A DNA stretch of 64,000 nucleotides from Marinomonas mediterranea MMB-1 (GCF_000192865.1 NC_015276.1:310001-374000); one strand, 5' to 3'. Positions 53,327-62,883 are shown, counted from the first letter of the stretch. Made by a program: numbers and translations. Notes: generated by a model not told the origin, from the letters alone.

Positions 53327-54301
53327 ATGAATAAAAATAAATTCGCTCGACTTTCAAAGCCATTACTAGCCGCTGTTACTGCCGGCCTCGTATCATTTTC
53401 AGCAGCATCCATTGCGGATGACTACCCATCCAAACCCATTAACTACATTCTGCCTTTTAATGCAGGCGGAGAATCTGATTTATCAGCACGCTTTCAGCAA
53501 ACCGTGTTTGAAAAACATGCGGGTGTAAAAACGGTTATTCAATACATGCCGGGTGCTGGTGGAGCCGTCGCTTGGTCTCAGCTTAATGGAATGGAGGCAG
53601 ACGGGCATACTGTGATGGGTATTAATATCCCTCATACGATTATGCAGCCAATCGTGAAAGATTCTGGTTATAAAACAGAAGAACTGACGCCCGTATATTA
53701 TTTCCATTACACGCCAAATGCGATCTTCGTTCCAGCGAACAGCAAATTTAAAACGCTGAGTGATTTGACCTCATTCGCGAAGAAAAACCCAGGAATGGTA
53801 ACGTTTGCAGGTTCCGGTTCCAACTCAGCTAACCATATCGGCCAGACTTTATTTGATAAGTTTACCGGCCTAACGACAACGTATGTTCCTTTTAGCGGTA
53901 TTGGGCCTGCAATGACTTCACTGATGGGCAACCAGCTAACAGCAGGTTTTGCCTACGCTACGTCGGGCGCAAGTGCAGGCGATAAACTCAGAATGTTGGC
54001 TGTTTCTTCAGAAAAACGCTTGTCTGCTTTTCCGGATGTACCGACGTTCAAAGAGCTTGGCATTAACTTAGTCGGCGGTGCGTATCGTGGTGTTGCCGTA
54101 CCAAAATCGACACCAGAAGACGTACGCATGAAGTTGTCTAATATTATCGGTGAAATTAACAAAGATCCTGAGTTTGTTAAGAAAATGGAAGATAATGGGT
54201 TCGTGTTAACGGATATTTCTTACAAAGAAATGGATGCCTTCCTAGAAGCGAATCAAAAAGAATATCAAGGAGTCGCTGAGCTACTTGGTTTAACTAAGTA
54301 A
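53327..54301 (+). CDS. tripartite tricarboxylate transporter substrate-binding protein (Bug/TctC family)
   Basis: A 324-residue periplasmic protein, signal peptide ending AASIAD. The Bug family pattern DYPSKPINYILPFNAGGESDLSARFQQTVFEKH and later GNQLTAGFAYATSGASAGDKLRMLAVSSEKRLSAFPDVPTFKELG is unmistakable. It binds a carboxylate and hands it to TctA. It lies 15 bases before the membrane gene and forms an operon with it. With tartrate dehydratase nearby, tartrate or a similar dicarboxylate is the likely ligand. Confidence 0.9.
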   Translation: MNKNKFARLSKPLLAAVTAGLVSFSAASIADDYPSKPINYILPFNAGGESDLSARFQQTVFEKHAGVKTVIQYMPGAGGAVAWSQLNGMEADGHTVMGINIPHTIMQPIVKDSGYKTEELTPVYYFHYTPNAIFVPANSKFKTLSDLTSFAKKNPGMVTFAGSGSNSANHIGQTLFDKFTGLTTTYVPFSGIGPAMTSLMGNQLTAGFAYATSGASAGDKLRMLAVSSEKRLSAFPDVPTFKELGINLVGGAYRGVAVPKSTPEDVRMKLSNIIGEINKDPEFVKKMEDNGFVLTDISYKEMDAFLEANQKEYQGVAELLGLTK

Positions 54302-54316
54302 GCGCGGGAGCACATC

Positions 54317-56272
54317 ATGGACCTACTCAGCTATTTAGTGGAAGCCCTGACTCCACTTAATTTGATGTTAGCACTGGTCGGTGTCATTGCAGGTACTGTG
54401 ATTGGTGCGATGCCAGGGCTTTCTGCGACAATGGCGGTTGCCGTGTTAGTGCCATTTACCTATGTGATGGGGCCCGCTTCGGGTCTCATCGTATTGGGTG
54501 CTATTTATACGGGAGCAATATATGGCGGAGCGTTCGCCGCTATTCTGGTAAATACGCCGGGCACTCCTTCCGCAATCGCGACGACCTTTGACGGTTACCC
54601 TATGGCAAAACAAGGGAAAGGCGCGCTTGCGATTTCTCTAGCGACTTTTGCCTCTGTCGGAGGGGGACTCGTAGGAGGAATCGCACTCTTGCTGCTTGCT
54701 CCACCACTTGCCGAAGTTGCGCTGGCGTTTGGCCCCGCGGAATACTTTTGGATGGCGGTATTTGGCCTGACGCTGATTTCAGCCTTGTCTGTCGGTAATA
54801 CACTAAAAGGCCTCATAGGCGCGTGCATCGGCTTAATTTTGTCCACAGTCGGTGTCGCCGTTGTGGGCGGAGACGTACGCTTTACGTTTGATCAAGTTTC
54901 CTTATTAGGAGGCATCGACATTACATCAGCGATTATCGGGCTGTATTGTATGCCGGTAATCATAGATCTCGTAGCAACGAAAACGCCGCACCTCAACTTT
55001 GCTTCCGCTTCGGGTGAGTCATCTCTGACGTCGGCATTTCAGCTGATTATTAAGCGTAAATTTAATTTATTTCGCAGTTCCGTAATTGGCACAATCGTGG
55101 GCATTTTACCGGGAGCGGGTGGTTCTATTGCTGGGTTGGTTTCGTATACTGAAGCGCGTCGTAGTTCTAAAGAATCGGAGCAGTTTGGTAAAGGCGCACC
55201 GGATGGCATTATCGCGACGGAATCGGCTAATAATGCGACAGTAGGTGGAGGGTTTATCCCGACGTTAGTGCTTGGGATTCCAGGAACGCCACCAGATGCC
55301 ATTATATTAGGGGCTCTTTTGGTTCAAGGAATCAAAACAGGCCCGACGCTTTTCACCGAGCAGGGAAGTATTGTTTATACTTTCATCTATGGTTTGTTGA
55401 TCGCAACGTTATTAATGCTTCCTGTTGGGTTAATCCTCGGTAAATATGCGTACAAATCGATAGCGAAAACACCAAAGCAGTTGCTTGTGCCTACTGTAGC
55501 ATTCCTTACCGTTATTGGTAGTTATGCAATTCACAGTAATCCACATGATACCTTTGTTATGTTCTCTTTGGGTGTTGTTGCATGGGTATTGTCGAAGTTT
55601 GGTTTCAGTGCTTCGCCCATTGTATTGGGGCTGGTGCTCGGAAAAATTGCCGAACAGGGCTTTGTTCAAACCTATTTAATTGGCTCCGCGCAGGGGCGAG
55701 TGCTCGAAATGTTCTTTGGACGGCCGATATCAATAGGAATCATTCTTTGTGCGATCTTTGCATTGGTGTTTCCTCTTTGGATGGCACGCAAAAAAAAGGT
55801 TGTAACTCAAGACACGACGTTGAACCACAAAACATCCAATATTGTGATGACTGGGTTGGTTATGGTTGTGGGTGGTGTATTGCTTACGCAAATGGGCGGA
55901 ATGTCACCTTTGGGTTCTGTTTTCCCAAGCTACATACTTTATGCAATGTTAGGTATTGCGGCGTTGTTGCTTGTTAAAAGTCTTAAGAGTTCGAGTGAGA
56001 CGAAGTTTTCTGAACTCTGTGTCGTTCCCAATGGGCGTCAGTTAGGGGTGATCGTTGTTGTTGGCGGTTGGACTTTGTCTATGTCGACATTAGGTTTTGC
56101 GCTTTCATCGTTACTCGCATTTACATTGATTATGTTAATTGCAAATTTCGATAAACCTAAAATGATTCCCATGCTTAAAAATGTGTCGGTTTCAGTGGTT
56201 ATAGTTGGAGCATTCTACCTGTTGATGAAAGAGGTTCTTCTTCTGCGTATGCCAGAAGGCTTACTCTTCTAA
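54317..56272 (+). CDS. TctA-family permease fused to a TctB-like small subunit
   Basis: A 651-residue membrane protein. Residues 1 to about 490 are a TctA large permease (GTVIGAMPGLSATMAVAVLVPFTY; GILPGAGGSIAGLVSYTEARR; LGIPGTPPDAIILGALLVQG are the conserved glycine-rich loops). After a Lys-rich linker (about 494-510) a four-span TctB-like domain follows (IVMTGLVMVVGGVLLTQMGG to the end). In most systems TctA and TctB are separate, so one gene here supplies both membrane subunits. It follows the TctC gene by 15 bases and needs sodium or proton coupling by family rule. Confidence 0.9.
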   Translation: MDLLSYLVEALTPLNLMLALVGVIAGTVIGAMPGLSATMAVAVLVPFTYVMGPASGLIVLGAIYTGAIYGGAFAAILVNTPGTPSAIATTFDGYPMAKQGKGALAISLATFASVGGGLVGGIALLLLAPPLAEVALAFGPAEYFWMAVFGLTLISALSVGNTLKGLIGACIGLILSTVGVAVVGGDVRFTFDQVSLLGGIDITSAIIGLYCMPVIIDLVATKTPHLNFASASGESSLTSAFQLIIKRKFNLFRSSVIGTIVGILPGAGGSIAGLVSYTEARRSSKESEQFGKGAPDGIIATESANNATVGGGFIPTLVLGIPGTPPDAIILGALLVQGIKTGPTLFTEQGSIVYTFIYGLLIATLLMLPVGLILGKYAYKSIAKTPKQLLVPTVAFLTVIGSYAIHSNPHDTFVMFSLGVVAWVLSKFGFSASPIVLGLVLGKIAEQGFVQTYLIGSAQGRVLEMFFGRPISIGIILCAIFALVFPLWMARKKKVVTQDTTLNHKTSNIVMTGLVMVVGGVLLTQMGGMSPLGSVFPSYILYAMLGIAALLLVKSLKSSSETKFSELCVVPNGRQLGVIVVVGGWTLSMSTLGFALSSLLAFTLIMLIANFDKPKMIPMLKNVSVSVVIVGAFYLLMKEVLLLRMPEGLLF

Positions 56273-56339
56273 GACGTGGTTTAGAAGGTCTAGAACGCTT
56301 TAGCACCGCTTGATCTTAAGCACGTAACAAAGAAAGGTC

Positions 56340-57254
56340 CTACCAAAAGGATCTTTCTTTGTTTTCGCTGTTAAGAAATGAATCTTGAAGATAATCCAAA
56401 AAGCGCGTTAGCTTTGCCGATTGGTTTTGTCTTTCCATATAAACAGCGTAGATGTCGGCCTCGGGGGTTTCATAGTCTTCCAAGACGATTTCAAGCTTGC
56501 CTTGGCGTATGTATTTTGCCAAATCCCATTCCGCACGCATGACCAAACCGTGGCCGTCAATCGCCCACCGCAATGCGATTTCTCCATCATTGGTTACCAT
56601 GTTGGCTTTTACTTTGATAACCTCTTCTTTACCGTTTTTATAGAAACGCCACGCGCTTGCAACTTGTTGATTTTGTTTGATAATGATGCAGTTATGCTCA
56701 GCAAGATCTGCGGGGCTATTGGGTTTGGGATAACGTTTTAGATAACTTGGCGCAGCGCAGACTAAACGTCTGTTTGGGGCTATTTTTCGTGCAATGACAC
56801 GAGAATCTGGGGCTTGCCCAAATCGAATACAAACATCAATGGAATCGTCGGGAAGCGTCATTGGTCGATCTGTCAGCATGAGTTGTATCTCAACAGCTGG
56901 GTTCTCGGATAGAAATTCTGAAAGAATGGGGGCAATGTAGGTTCTTCCAAAACCTAGTGGCGCATTAACACGTAGGAGGCCTCTTGGTGTACTTCTGCGC
57001 TTGGTAATGACCGCTTCCATCTCTTCGATCTGTTCTTTAATGTTCTTTATGTACTCTAAATAGACCTCTCCTTCATTGGTCAAACTTACTTTTCGAGTTG
57101 TGCGGTTAACGAGCCGAACTCCCAGACGAGATTCTAAATTAGTGAGTCTTTTCGTAACGGCAGAGGGCGTTAAGTTGAGCTCGCGTGCGGTGGCTGAAAG
57201 CGCTCCATTTCTTGCCAGAGAAATAAAGAAATCATACTCAGAAGTCGGGTCCAC
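56340..57254 (-). CDS. LysR-family regulator of the tartrate region
   Basis: A 304-residue LysR regulator starting at GTG 57254 (GGAGG six bases upstream). Winged helix at about 5-62 (FFISLARNGALSATARELNLTPSAVTKRLTNLESRLGVRLVNRTTRKVSLT), ligand domain after residue 90. It is divergent from tartrate dehydratase (110-base gap) and convergent with the transporter gene. Regulation of both by a hydroxy-dicarboxylate is the simplest reading; the ligand is not proven. Confidence 0.87.
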   Translation of the reverse strand: MDPTSEYDFFISLARNGALSATARELNLTPSAVTKRLTNLESRLGVRLVNRTTRKVSLTNEGEVYLEYIKNIKEQIEEMEAVITKRRSTPRGLLRVNAPLGFGRTYIAPILSEFLSENPAVEIQLMLTDRPMTLPDDSIDVCIRFGQAPDSRVIARKIAPNRRLVCAAPSYLKRYPKPNSPADLAEHNCIIIKQNQQVASAWRFYKNGKEEVIKVKANMVTNDGEIALRWAIDGHGLVMRAEWDLAKYIRQGKLEIVLEDYETPEADIYAVYMERQNQSAKLTRFLDYLQDSFLNSENKERSFW

Positions 57255-57364
57255 TGTTGCCTCCAGGGAAAAAGTGTCTGTCTTTTATTTTTAACTGATT
57301 TTATGCCAGAACCCTAGAATCATATCACCAGCCTATCGTAAAAAACCAATAATAAGGGGGAGAT

Positions 57365-58264
57365 ATGGGCAACGAGCAATCCATAGAACACATGTCGGAT
57401 GTAATGAGTAGGTTCACCAGCTACATCGGCAAACGATTACCTACAGACGTAAAGAAAAAGCAGGCCGAGTTAAGAAAGAAAGAAAAAAACCCGATGGCCA
57501 TTGAAATTTACGACACAATGGCAGAAAACCAAGAAGCGGCAGATAAGCTCGATAGACCGAGCTGTCAGGATACAGGCGTTATTCAGTATTTTCTTAAAGT
57601 TGGAGCCAAGTTTCCTTTGATTGGAGAGTTAGAGGAAATTCTACGTGCCGCAACGTTAGGTGCGACTGAAAGAGGGCCTCTTCGACACAATGCGGTCGAG
57701 ACGTTTGATGAGAAAAATACCGGTACGAACACGGGGTCTAATATTCCTTGGTTAGACTGGGAAATTCTTCCGAATGAAGATACCGCAGAAATCGAAGTGT
57801 ACATGGCTGGCGGTGGTTGTACATTACCAGGCCACGCAAAAGTATTGATGCCGGGGCAAGGGTATGAAGGCGTCGCGGATTTTGTTTTTGACGTAATTAC
57901 CTCGCGAGGCGTTAACGCGTGCCCTCCATTGTTGGTTGGAGTCGGTGTGTCAACTTCCGTTGAAACGGCAGCACGTTTGTCGAAAAAAGCGATCTTGCGT
58001 CCTGTTGATACAAGCAACCCGAACGCTAATGCAGCCTTAATGGAAGAGTTATTAGAAGAAGGGCTTAATGAAGTTGGCATCGGGCCTCAAGGGTTAACGG
58101 GTGACAACACAGTAATGGGTGTGAACATCGAATCGTCTGCACGCCACCCTTCAACGATTGGTGTTGCTGTATCAACGGGTTGTTGGGCGCATCGTCGTGG
58201 AACCATTAAATTTAATGCCGACCTGAGCTACGAAATCATCTCTCACGAGGGTGTAACGCTATGA
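57365..58264 (+). CDS. ttdA: L(+)-tartrate dehydratase alpha subunit (class I fumarase type)
   Basis: A 299-residue iron-sulfur subunit that binds the 4Fe-4S cluster which activates the substrate hydroxyl group. The cluster cysteines lie in DRPSCQDTG, GGGCTLPG and VNACPPLLVG. GTNTGSNIPWLDWEIL is typical of tartrate and fumarate hydratases. It overlaps ttdB by 4 bases (ATGA). The product is oxaloacetate from L-tartrate. Class I two-subunit fumarases or mesaconase are related, so exact substrate needs testing; the TctABC-type transporter and LysR support an imported hydroxy-acid. Confidence 0.87.
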   Translation: MGNEQSIEHMSDVMSRFTSYIGKRLPTDVKKKQAELRKKEKNPMAIEIYDTMAENQEAADKLDRPSCQDTGVIQYFLKVGAKFPLIGELEEILRAATLGATERGPLRHNAVETFDEKNTGTNTGSNIPWLDWEILPNEDTAEIEVYMAGGGCTLPGHAKVLMPGQGYEGVADFVFDVITSRGVNACPPLLVGVGVSTSVETAARLSKKAILRPVDTSNPNANAALMEELLEEGLNEVGIGPQGLTGDNTVMGVNIESSARHPSTIGVAVSTGCWAHRRGTIKFNADLSYEIISHEGVTL

Positions 58265-58869
58265 AAAAAATCTTAACAACGCCGATTACCGATGAGGCAC
58301 TAGCGGACCTAAATGTAGGGGATATCGTGTATCTGACAGGTCACCTTGTAACCTGTCGTGATGTTGCTCACCGTCGACTTATTGAGCTGAAACAGCAGCT
58401 TCCGGTTGATGTACGCGGCGGGGCTATTTTTCATGCGGGCCCAATTGTTCGTGAGAAAGACGACGGATCGTTTGAAATGGTTTCCATTGGCCCAACGACC
58501 AGTATGCGAATGGAAAAATTTGAGCGTCAGTTTATTGAAGAAACCGGCGTTAAAATGATCATTGGTAAAGGTGGAATGGGCGAAGAAACCGCTGCAGGGT
58601 GTTTGGAAAACAATGCTGTACACGCCGTATTCCCAGGTGGCTGTGCTGTTGTTGCTGCCACAAAGGTTGAAGCCATAGAAGCGGCTGAGTGGCGTGATTT
58701 AGGTATGCCTGAAACGCTTTGGGTAAATCGTGTTAAAGAGTTTGGTCCTCTGATCATCTCCATCGATACCAAAGGCAATAACATATTCGAAGAAAACAAG
58801 AAGACCTTTAATGAACGTAAAGGCGCGATTCTTGAGCGAATTCACGAGAAGGTGAAGTTCATAAAATAG
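58261..58869 (+). CDS. ttdB: L(+)-tartrate dehydratase beta subunit
   Basis: A 202-residue subunit completing the TtdAB enzyme. The fumarase C-terminal domain is shown by LNVGDIVYLTGHLVTCRDVAHRRLIEL, GGAIFHAGPIV, GPTTSMRMEKFE and IGKGGMGEETAAGCLENNAVHAVFPGGCAVVAA. It is translationally coupled to ttdA. An imperfect long hairpin lies just after it. Confidence 0.88.
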   Translation: MKKILTTPITDEALADLNVGDIVYLTGHLVTCRDVAHRRLIELKQQLPVDVRGGAIFHAGPIVREKDDGSFEMVSIGPTTSMRMEKFERQFIEETGVKMIIGKGGMGEETAAGCLENNAVHAVFPGGCAVVAATKVEAIEAAEWRDLGMPETLWVNRVKEFGPLIISIDTKGNNIFEENKKTFNERKGAILERIHEKVKFIK

Positions 58870-58896
58870 AATCGTTATATTGCGGTTTAGAGGACT

Positions 58897-58957
58897 CACT
58901 TATACGCGTTGCGAACCAAATGGCACCCATTGGGTTTCGTAGCGCGTATTTTAAGTG
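58897..58957. repeat. long imperfect hairpin between convergent genes
   Basis: CACTTA-TACGCG...CGAACC-AATGG is mirrored by CCATT-GGGTTTCG...CGCGTA-TTAAGTG, giving a stem of about 25 pairs with small bulges, ending in the stop codon of the convergent Lrp gene. It could be a bidirectional terminator or a dispersed palindromic repeat. Confidence 0.6.
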
Positions 58958-59427
58958 ATCGTTCTTTTGTCTTTTCTTATCGGGTATTCCAATCCTACTT
59001 TTACATTTTGCATCGCGATATTGGAATAAAACTTATGAATGTTCTTATCGTTAAGAAGTAGGTCTCGCGTAATTTCTTCATAATGTTGTAAGCTATCGGC
59101 TTTTACAATGAGAATGAAGTCATTTTCTCCTGCAACGTAATAACATTGCTGCACACAGTTGAAGGATTGTGTTTTCTTTTGGAAAGCGTCGATAACGTCC
59201 GTTCCGCCGCGTTTCATGGCGACTTCAATAATGACTGTAACGGCGCTTCCGAGCTTCGCTTCGTTAACCACGGCGATTTCTTTATCGATTATCCCCGTTT
59301 CTTTGAGCTTCTTTATGCGCCGTTGTACTGCCGTTGCGGACAATCCGATTTCTATTCCGAGTGTTTCCGTTGTTATCCGACTGTTTCGTTGCAATCGATC
59401 AAGTATTTCCAAATCAAAATTGTCCAT
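58951..59427 (-). CDS. Lrp/AsnC-family regulator
   Basis: A complete 158-residue regulator: N-terminal winged helix (about 5-60: LEILDRLQRNSRITTETLGIEIGLSATAVQRRIKKLKETGIIDKE) and a C-terminal RAM ligand domain. It is divergent from an EamA transporter gene 135 bases away, so it most likely controls amino-acid-type export by that gene. An independent Lrp/EamA divergent pair, broken, occurs at 52.85 kb. Confidence 0.89.
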   Translation of the reverse strand: MDNFDLEILDRLQRNSRITTETLGIEIGLSATAVQRRIKKLKETGIIDKEIAVVNEAKLGSAVTVIIEVAMKRGGTDVIDAFQKKTQSFNCVQQCYYVAGENDFILIVKADSLQHYEEITRDLLLNDKNIHKFYSNIAMQNVKVGLEYPIRKDKRTIT

Positions 59428-59562
59428 AGTGCTCTCATGTGCAGAAAATCTTCTTAAAGTTTGAAAAAACGCAGTTAATCTTCTGAAGCTGTTAATGTTA
59501 GCCGCGAAACGAATGTTAAACGAGTTAGACTGTATAGCATAACTAAGAAAGGAGTAGAGGCA

Positions 59563-60468
59563 ATGCAGAGTTCAGATAACAACACAATTAAAGGGATTTC
59601 GCTGGGGGTACTAGCGTCCCTAATATGGGGAAGTTGGCCAGTATTTTCAAAAGTCGCCTCGCTTCAACATCTGTCGCCTGTTGATATTGTGACATTGCGT
59701 TTTATTGTCTCGGGCGTTTTACTCCTGCCAATCCTGATCTATCAAGCCGTTAAGCTGAAGTATTTGTTTAGTAAAGGCTTGTTATTGGCGATAGGAGCCG
59801 GAGCGCCATATGCTTATTTGGCGACCACTGGGATTACGTATTCTTCAAGTGCCCATTTTGGCGCGATTGGTCCGAGTACTATGCTGGTGTTTTCTACGTT
59901 GGGCAGTATTTTTTTATTTAAGGAAAAAATATCGCTAGCACGAGGATTAGGCATCAGTCTTATTTTGGCGGGCGTCGTGCTGATAGCTAGCCGCAGTTTT
60001 AGTGACGGGAGCGAAATTAATCACGCTGTGCTGATGGGCGATTTTATGTTTGTGGGTTGTGGCGCTTTGTGGGCATCTTTCACCCTATTTAGCAAATACT
60101 GGAAAATTCCTTCTTGGGTGGCAACCGCTATGGTCTCAGTGGTGTCTGGTATCGCTTGTATTCCCTTTACGGCTCAGGTTGTGCAGGAGGTTCCGATTGA
60201 ACTTATTTTGCAGCATGGTTTTTATCAAGGCGTGCTTGCCGCGATCGTTGCTTTGTATTGCTATGCGAAAAGTGTCAGTTACCTCGGTGCATCAAGAGGA
60301 GCGATATTCGCTGCGTTTGTCCCGCCTGTGGCATTGATTTTGGGTGTCATCATCTTGGGTGAGACGATTAACTTGACCGAGTCCGTTGGTCTAACGGCGG
60401 TGTGTGTTGGAATGCTCTTTGCCTTAGGTTTAATTCGAATGCCGATTATTAAATCCAGAGCGGTTTAG
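59563..60468 (+). CDS. DMT/EamA-family transporter
   Basis: A 301-residue membrane protein with ten segments in two EamA repeats (IKGISLGVLASLIWGSWPVFSK at the start; VSYLGASRGAIFAAFVPPVALILGVIILGE in the second). AAGGAG is the ribosome site. It is divergent from the Lrp regulator, the usual layout for an amino-acid or metabolite exporter and its sensor. Substrate unknown. Confidence 0.86.
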   Translation: MQSSDNNTIKGISLGVLASLIWGSWPVFSKVASLQHLSPVDIVTLRFIVSGVLLLPILIYQAVKLKYLFSKGLLLAIGAGAPYAYLATTGITYSSSAHFGAIGPSTMLVFSTLGSIFLFKEKISLARGLGISLILAGVVLIASRSFSDGSEINHAVLMGDFMFVGCGALWASFTLFSKYWKIPSWVATAMVSVVSGIACIPFTAQVVQEVPIELILQHGFYQGVLAAIVALYCYAKSVSYLGASRGAIFAAFVPPVALILGVIILGETINLTESVGLTAVCVGMLFALGLIRMPIIKSRAV

Positions 60469-60553
60469 AATGTTTGCTCTATTAGCGGTATAGAGCGGCA
60501 TAAAGTTGTCTAAACTTATGGCGACGACCCTAACCCAATTTAATGGATGAACT

Positions 60554-60850
60554 ATGAACAAATTATCAGAAGAGCAAATTGTCGCGGCGTTAATCGATCT
60601 TAATCAGCCATTGGACAGTCCGTGGCATATTGAAAATGAAAAACTGACGAAACAGTTTCAATTTAAGAATTTTTCTCAAGCATTTGGATTTATGACAGAA
60701 TGTGCTTTGAGTGCCGAGAAATTGAACCATCATCCAGAATGGTTCAATGTGTATAACAAGGTGAATATCCAGCTTACGACCCATGATGTTGGTGGCATTT
60801 CTGAGCGTGACTTTGAGTTAGCTCGGACAATGGAGTCGGCGGCCAAGTAA
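60554..60850 (+). CDS. phhB: pterin-4a-carbinolamine dehydratase
   Basis: A 98-residue protein of the PCD/DCoH family, usual length. The core HHPEWFNVYNKVNIQLTTHDVGGISERDFELA carries the catalytic His pair and the Tyr/Asp region. It recycles tetrahydrobiopterin for aromatic amino acid hydroxylases; phenylalanine hydroxylase is not in the window. A DUF2252 gene follows 33 bases later. Confidence 0.93.
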   Translation: MNKLSEEQIVAALIDLNQPLDSPWHIENEKLTKQFQFKNFSQAFGFMTECALSAEKLNHHPEWFNVYNKVNIQLTTHDVGGISERDFELARTMESAAK

Positions 60851-60883
60851 CGAAAGCAACGAAAGTAACGAATTGGAGTGTCC

Positions 60884-62215
60884 ATGCCAGATAGAGTAGA
60901 AGAGCTAAACCAGGTGATGACCCGTGTTGATGGTGTGCAGCCAGGCTCTGGGTTGGAAAAACATCGAAAAATGGCCGTTAGCCCTTTTGTTATGCTGCGT
61001 GGTGCGTCGTCTGTCTTTTACCGCGACTTAGCCCACTCTAAAGTGGAATTGCCTCATGGAATCAATCAGTGGCCGCAAGCCATGATCATGGGGGATTGCC
61101 ACATTTCCAACTTCGGCTTTTTCAGTGAAGAAGGTTCTCACGGTGAAGAGGTGATTTTTGCACCGAATGACTTTGATGATGCGTGCGTTGGCTTCGCAGG
61201 CTGGGATCTCCTTCGCTTTGGTGTGAGTTTGATCTTAGCTGCAGATCATTGTCAGGGCGTCTTAGCGGGTCGTTATGTTCCGTTAGAACCGCTTTCTAAA
61301 AGCAAAGTTGTGGACGATGCAGCGGTACAAAACGCATTGCTGTTATTTATCCATGGTTATCGTTCGGCGTGTGAAAAGTTAGTCGAAAAAACATGGGATT
61401 ACAGCCATGTTCTCAACGGGGTTGATAATGAGCACATTCTGTTTAAACCAGAGCAAAAAGCCATAAAGCGCATGGATTTAGGGGAAGACTTCTTAATCAA
61501 AAGCTCGCTTGCGAAAGCGGTAGACTTAAGCGTTGATTTAAATGAGCAGTCACCGCGTTTTCGCGATATCTCGGATAGGTTTAGTCGAATAGAGTGTGCG
61601 GAATATCGAGAATTAGAGAAAGCATTTGCGCCGTATGTCGATGATTCGATTTTGGACATTGTTGTGAGGCTCGGTGCGGGGACAGGCTCGGTCAACATGA
61701 CACGTTACTATTTACTTGTTGGCCCCAATCCATTGCTCTCAAAAGCAGAAATAAGCCTTTGTCATATTGTCGAAGTAAAGAAACAGCGAGCTGCGGCTCC
61801 CTTGTATGAGTTTCATGACCTGAGCCCGATTAATCAACTTAATCCCGCCCACTTAACCGTTAATTGTCAGCGCCGTATGCAGCGTAACCCTGACCTTGTG
61901 TTAGACGACGTGATGTGGAAAAAAGCGCCTTGGCTGGTGCGCTCTCGACATCACGCTCGGGTAGGGATCGACCCAGAAGACATTGCCTGTGGTAAGCGAG
62001 CTGAAAAAGGTGGTTTCGCGGATTATGCCGAAGCATGTGGCGTCGTGCTCGCACTGGCTCATGCTCGTTCAGATCGTCGCTCCAATCAGTTTGAAAAAGC
62101 CGTAGTAGAAACCTCTAGCGAGGCTTGGGATGGGTTAATCCAATCGCAGCGAGACTATGCCAAGCAGGTGACAAGTGATTGGGAATGGTTAAGGTCTGTT
62201 GAGGCTCACGGATAG
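60884..62215 (+). CDS. DUF2252 family protein
   Basis: A 443-residue cytoplasmic protein. MAVSPFVMLRGASSVFYRDL and MIMGDCHISNFGFFSEEG..FAPNDFDDACVGFAGWDLLRF are the DUF2252 hallmarks; the Asp/His residues resemble the kinase-like phosphotransferase fold, so an ATP-dependent transferase role is possible. Start ATG 60884 with GGAG upstream; GTG 60878 is too close. No partner gene is evident except the adjacent PCD gene. Substrate unknown. Confidence 0.88.
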   Translation: MPDRVEELNQVMTRVDGVQPGSGLEKHRKMAVSPFVMLRGASSVFYRDLAHSKVELPHGINQWPQAMIMGDCHISNFGFFSEEGSHGEEVIFAPNDFDDACVGFAGWDLLRFGVSLILAADHCQGVLAGRYVPLEPLSKSKVVDDAAVQNALLLFIHGYRSACEKLVEKTWDYSHVLNGVDNEHILFKPEQKAIKRMDLGEDFLIKSSLAKAVDLSVDLNEQSPRFRDISDRFSRIECAEYRELEKAFAPYVDDSILDIVVRLGAGTGSVNMTRYYLLVGPNPLLSKAEISLCHIVEVKKQRAAAPLYEFHDLSPINQLNPAHLTVNCQRRMQRNPDLVLDDVMWKKAPWLVRSRHHARVGIDPEDIACGKRAEKGGFADYAEACGVVLALAHARSDRRSNQFEKAVVETSSEAWDGLIQSQRDYAKQVTSDWEWLRSVEAHG

Positions 62216-62311
62216 CTTTTATTAGTGACTAACTGTCTGTCGTTGATTTGCTTACTGAAAATTGACAGAATGCGCCCTTGTTTTTATCAATATCTCAAGG
62301 ATTGTAAGGAA

Positions 62312-62875
62312 ATGAACAAAATACGAAGTATAGTATCTGCTATTGCGATGTCGATTGGCGTTGTTCTATTGGTGGGGTGTAAGTCGCTACCTCAACCTGA
62401 AGAGGGATACGAGACCCTAGTATTAGCGCCTTTCGAAGCGAATATTAAGGCTAAGACCAATGGTTATTTAGTGACTCATTTTATCCTGAATAATGATCCC
62501 AATTTATCGATCTTAATTGACCCACCATCAGGTGTTAACGACTTTAATGTCAATGACACTATTCCAGCGGGTGAGTATGAAGTGACAGGCTATCGTATTG
62601 ATGCCGCTTCGAGAAATAGAATTCGTGCGTCGGGCGGCAAAGGAAAAGTTTATCCTTTGCAAGACGGAAAAACGATTCCTTTAATTGTAAAGAATGGTGA
62701 AATGACCATTTTCCCTATCACTGTCGAATATGAGCTAAAACATGACAAAGATGCTGGTCGTGTACGTACACACATTGACTTTCATGCTCAAGATTCTGAA
62801 GAACGTGAAGAGTTAATAAAGCGTGCTTTAGAGATGGAAAATGCCGACAAATGGGTTTTGTCTAACCAATACTAA
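62312..62875 (+). CDS. hypothetical lipoprotein (187 aa)
   Basis: Start ATG 62312 follows TAAGGAA; the long upstream frame lacks a ribosome site. The lipobox (LVGCKSLP) marks it as a lipoprotein. The mature part looks beta-rich (FILNNDPNLSILIDPPSG, TIPAGEYEVTGYRI) and ends with a charged helix. I do not recognise the family. It is convergent with fliB; a perfect hairpin lies between. Confidence 0.7.
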   Translation: MNKIRSIVSAIAMSIGVVLLVGCKSLPQPEEGYETLVLAPFEANIKAKTNGYLVTHFILNNDPNLSILIDPPSGVNDFNVNDTIPAGEYEVTGYRIDAASRNRIRASGGKGKVYPLQDGKTIPLIVKNGEMTIFPITVEYELKHDKDAGRVRTHIDFHAQDSEEREELIKRALEMENADKWVLSNQY

Positions 62876-62883
62876 AGTGTTAG

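Noticed and set aside
57583..58080. 165-residue minus-strand ORF inside ttdA
   Set aside because: Antisense shadow of a well-supported enzyme gene.
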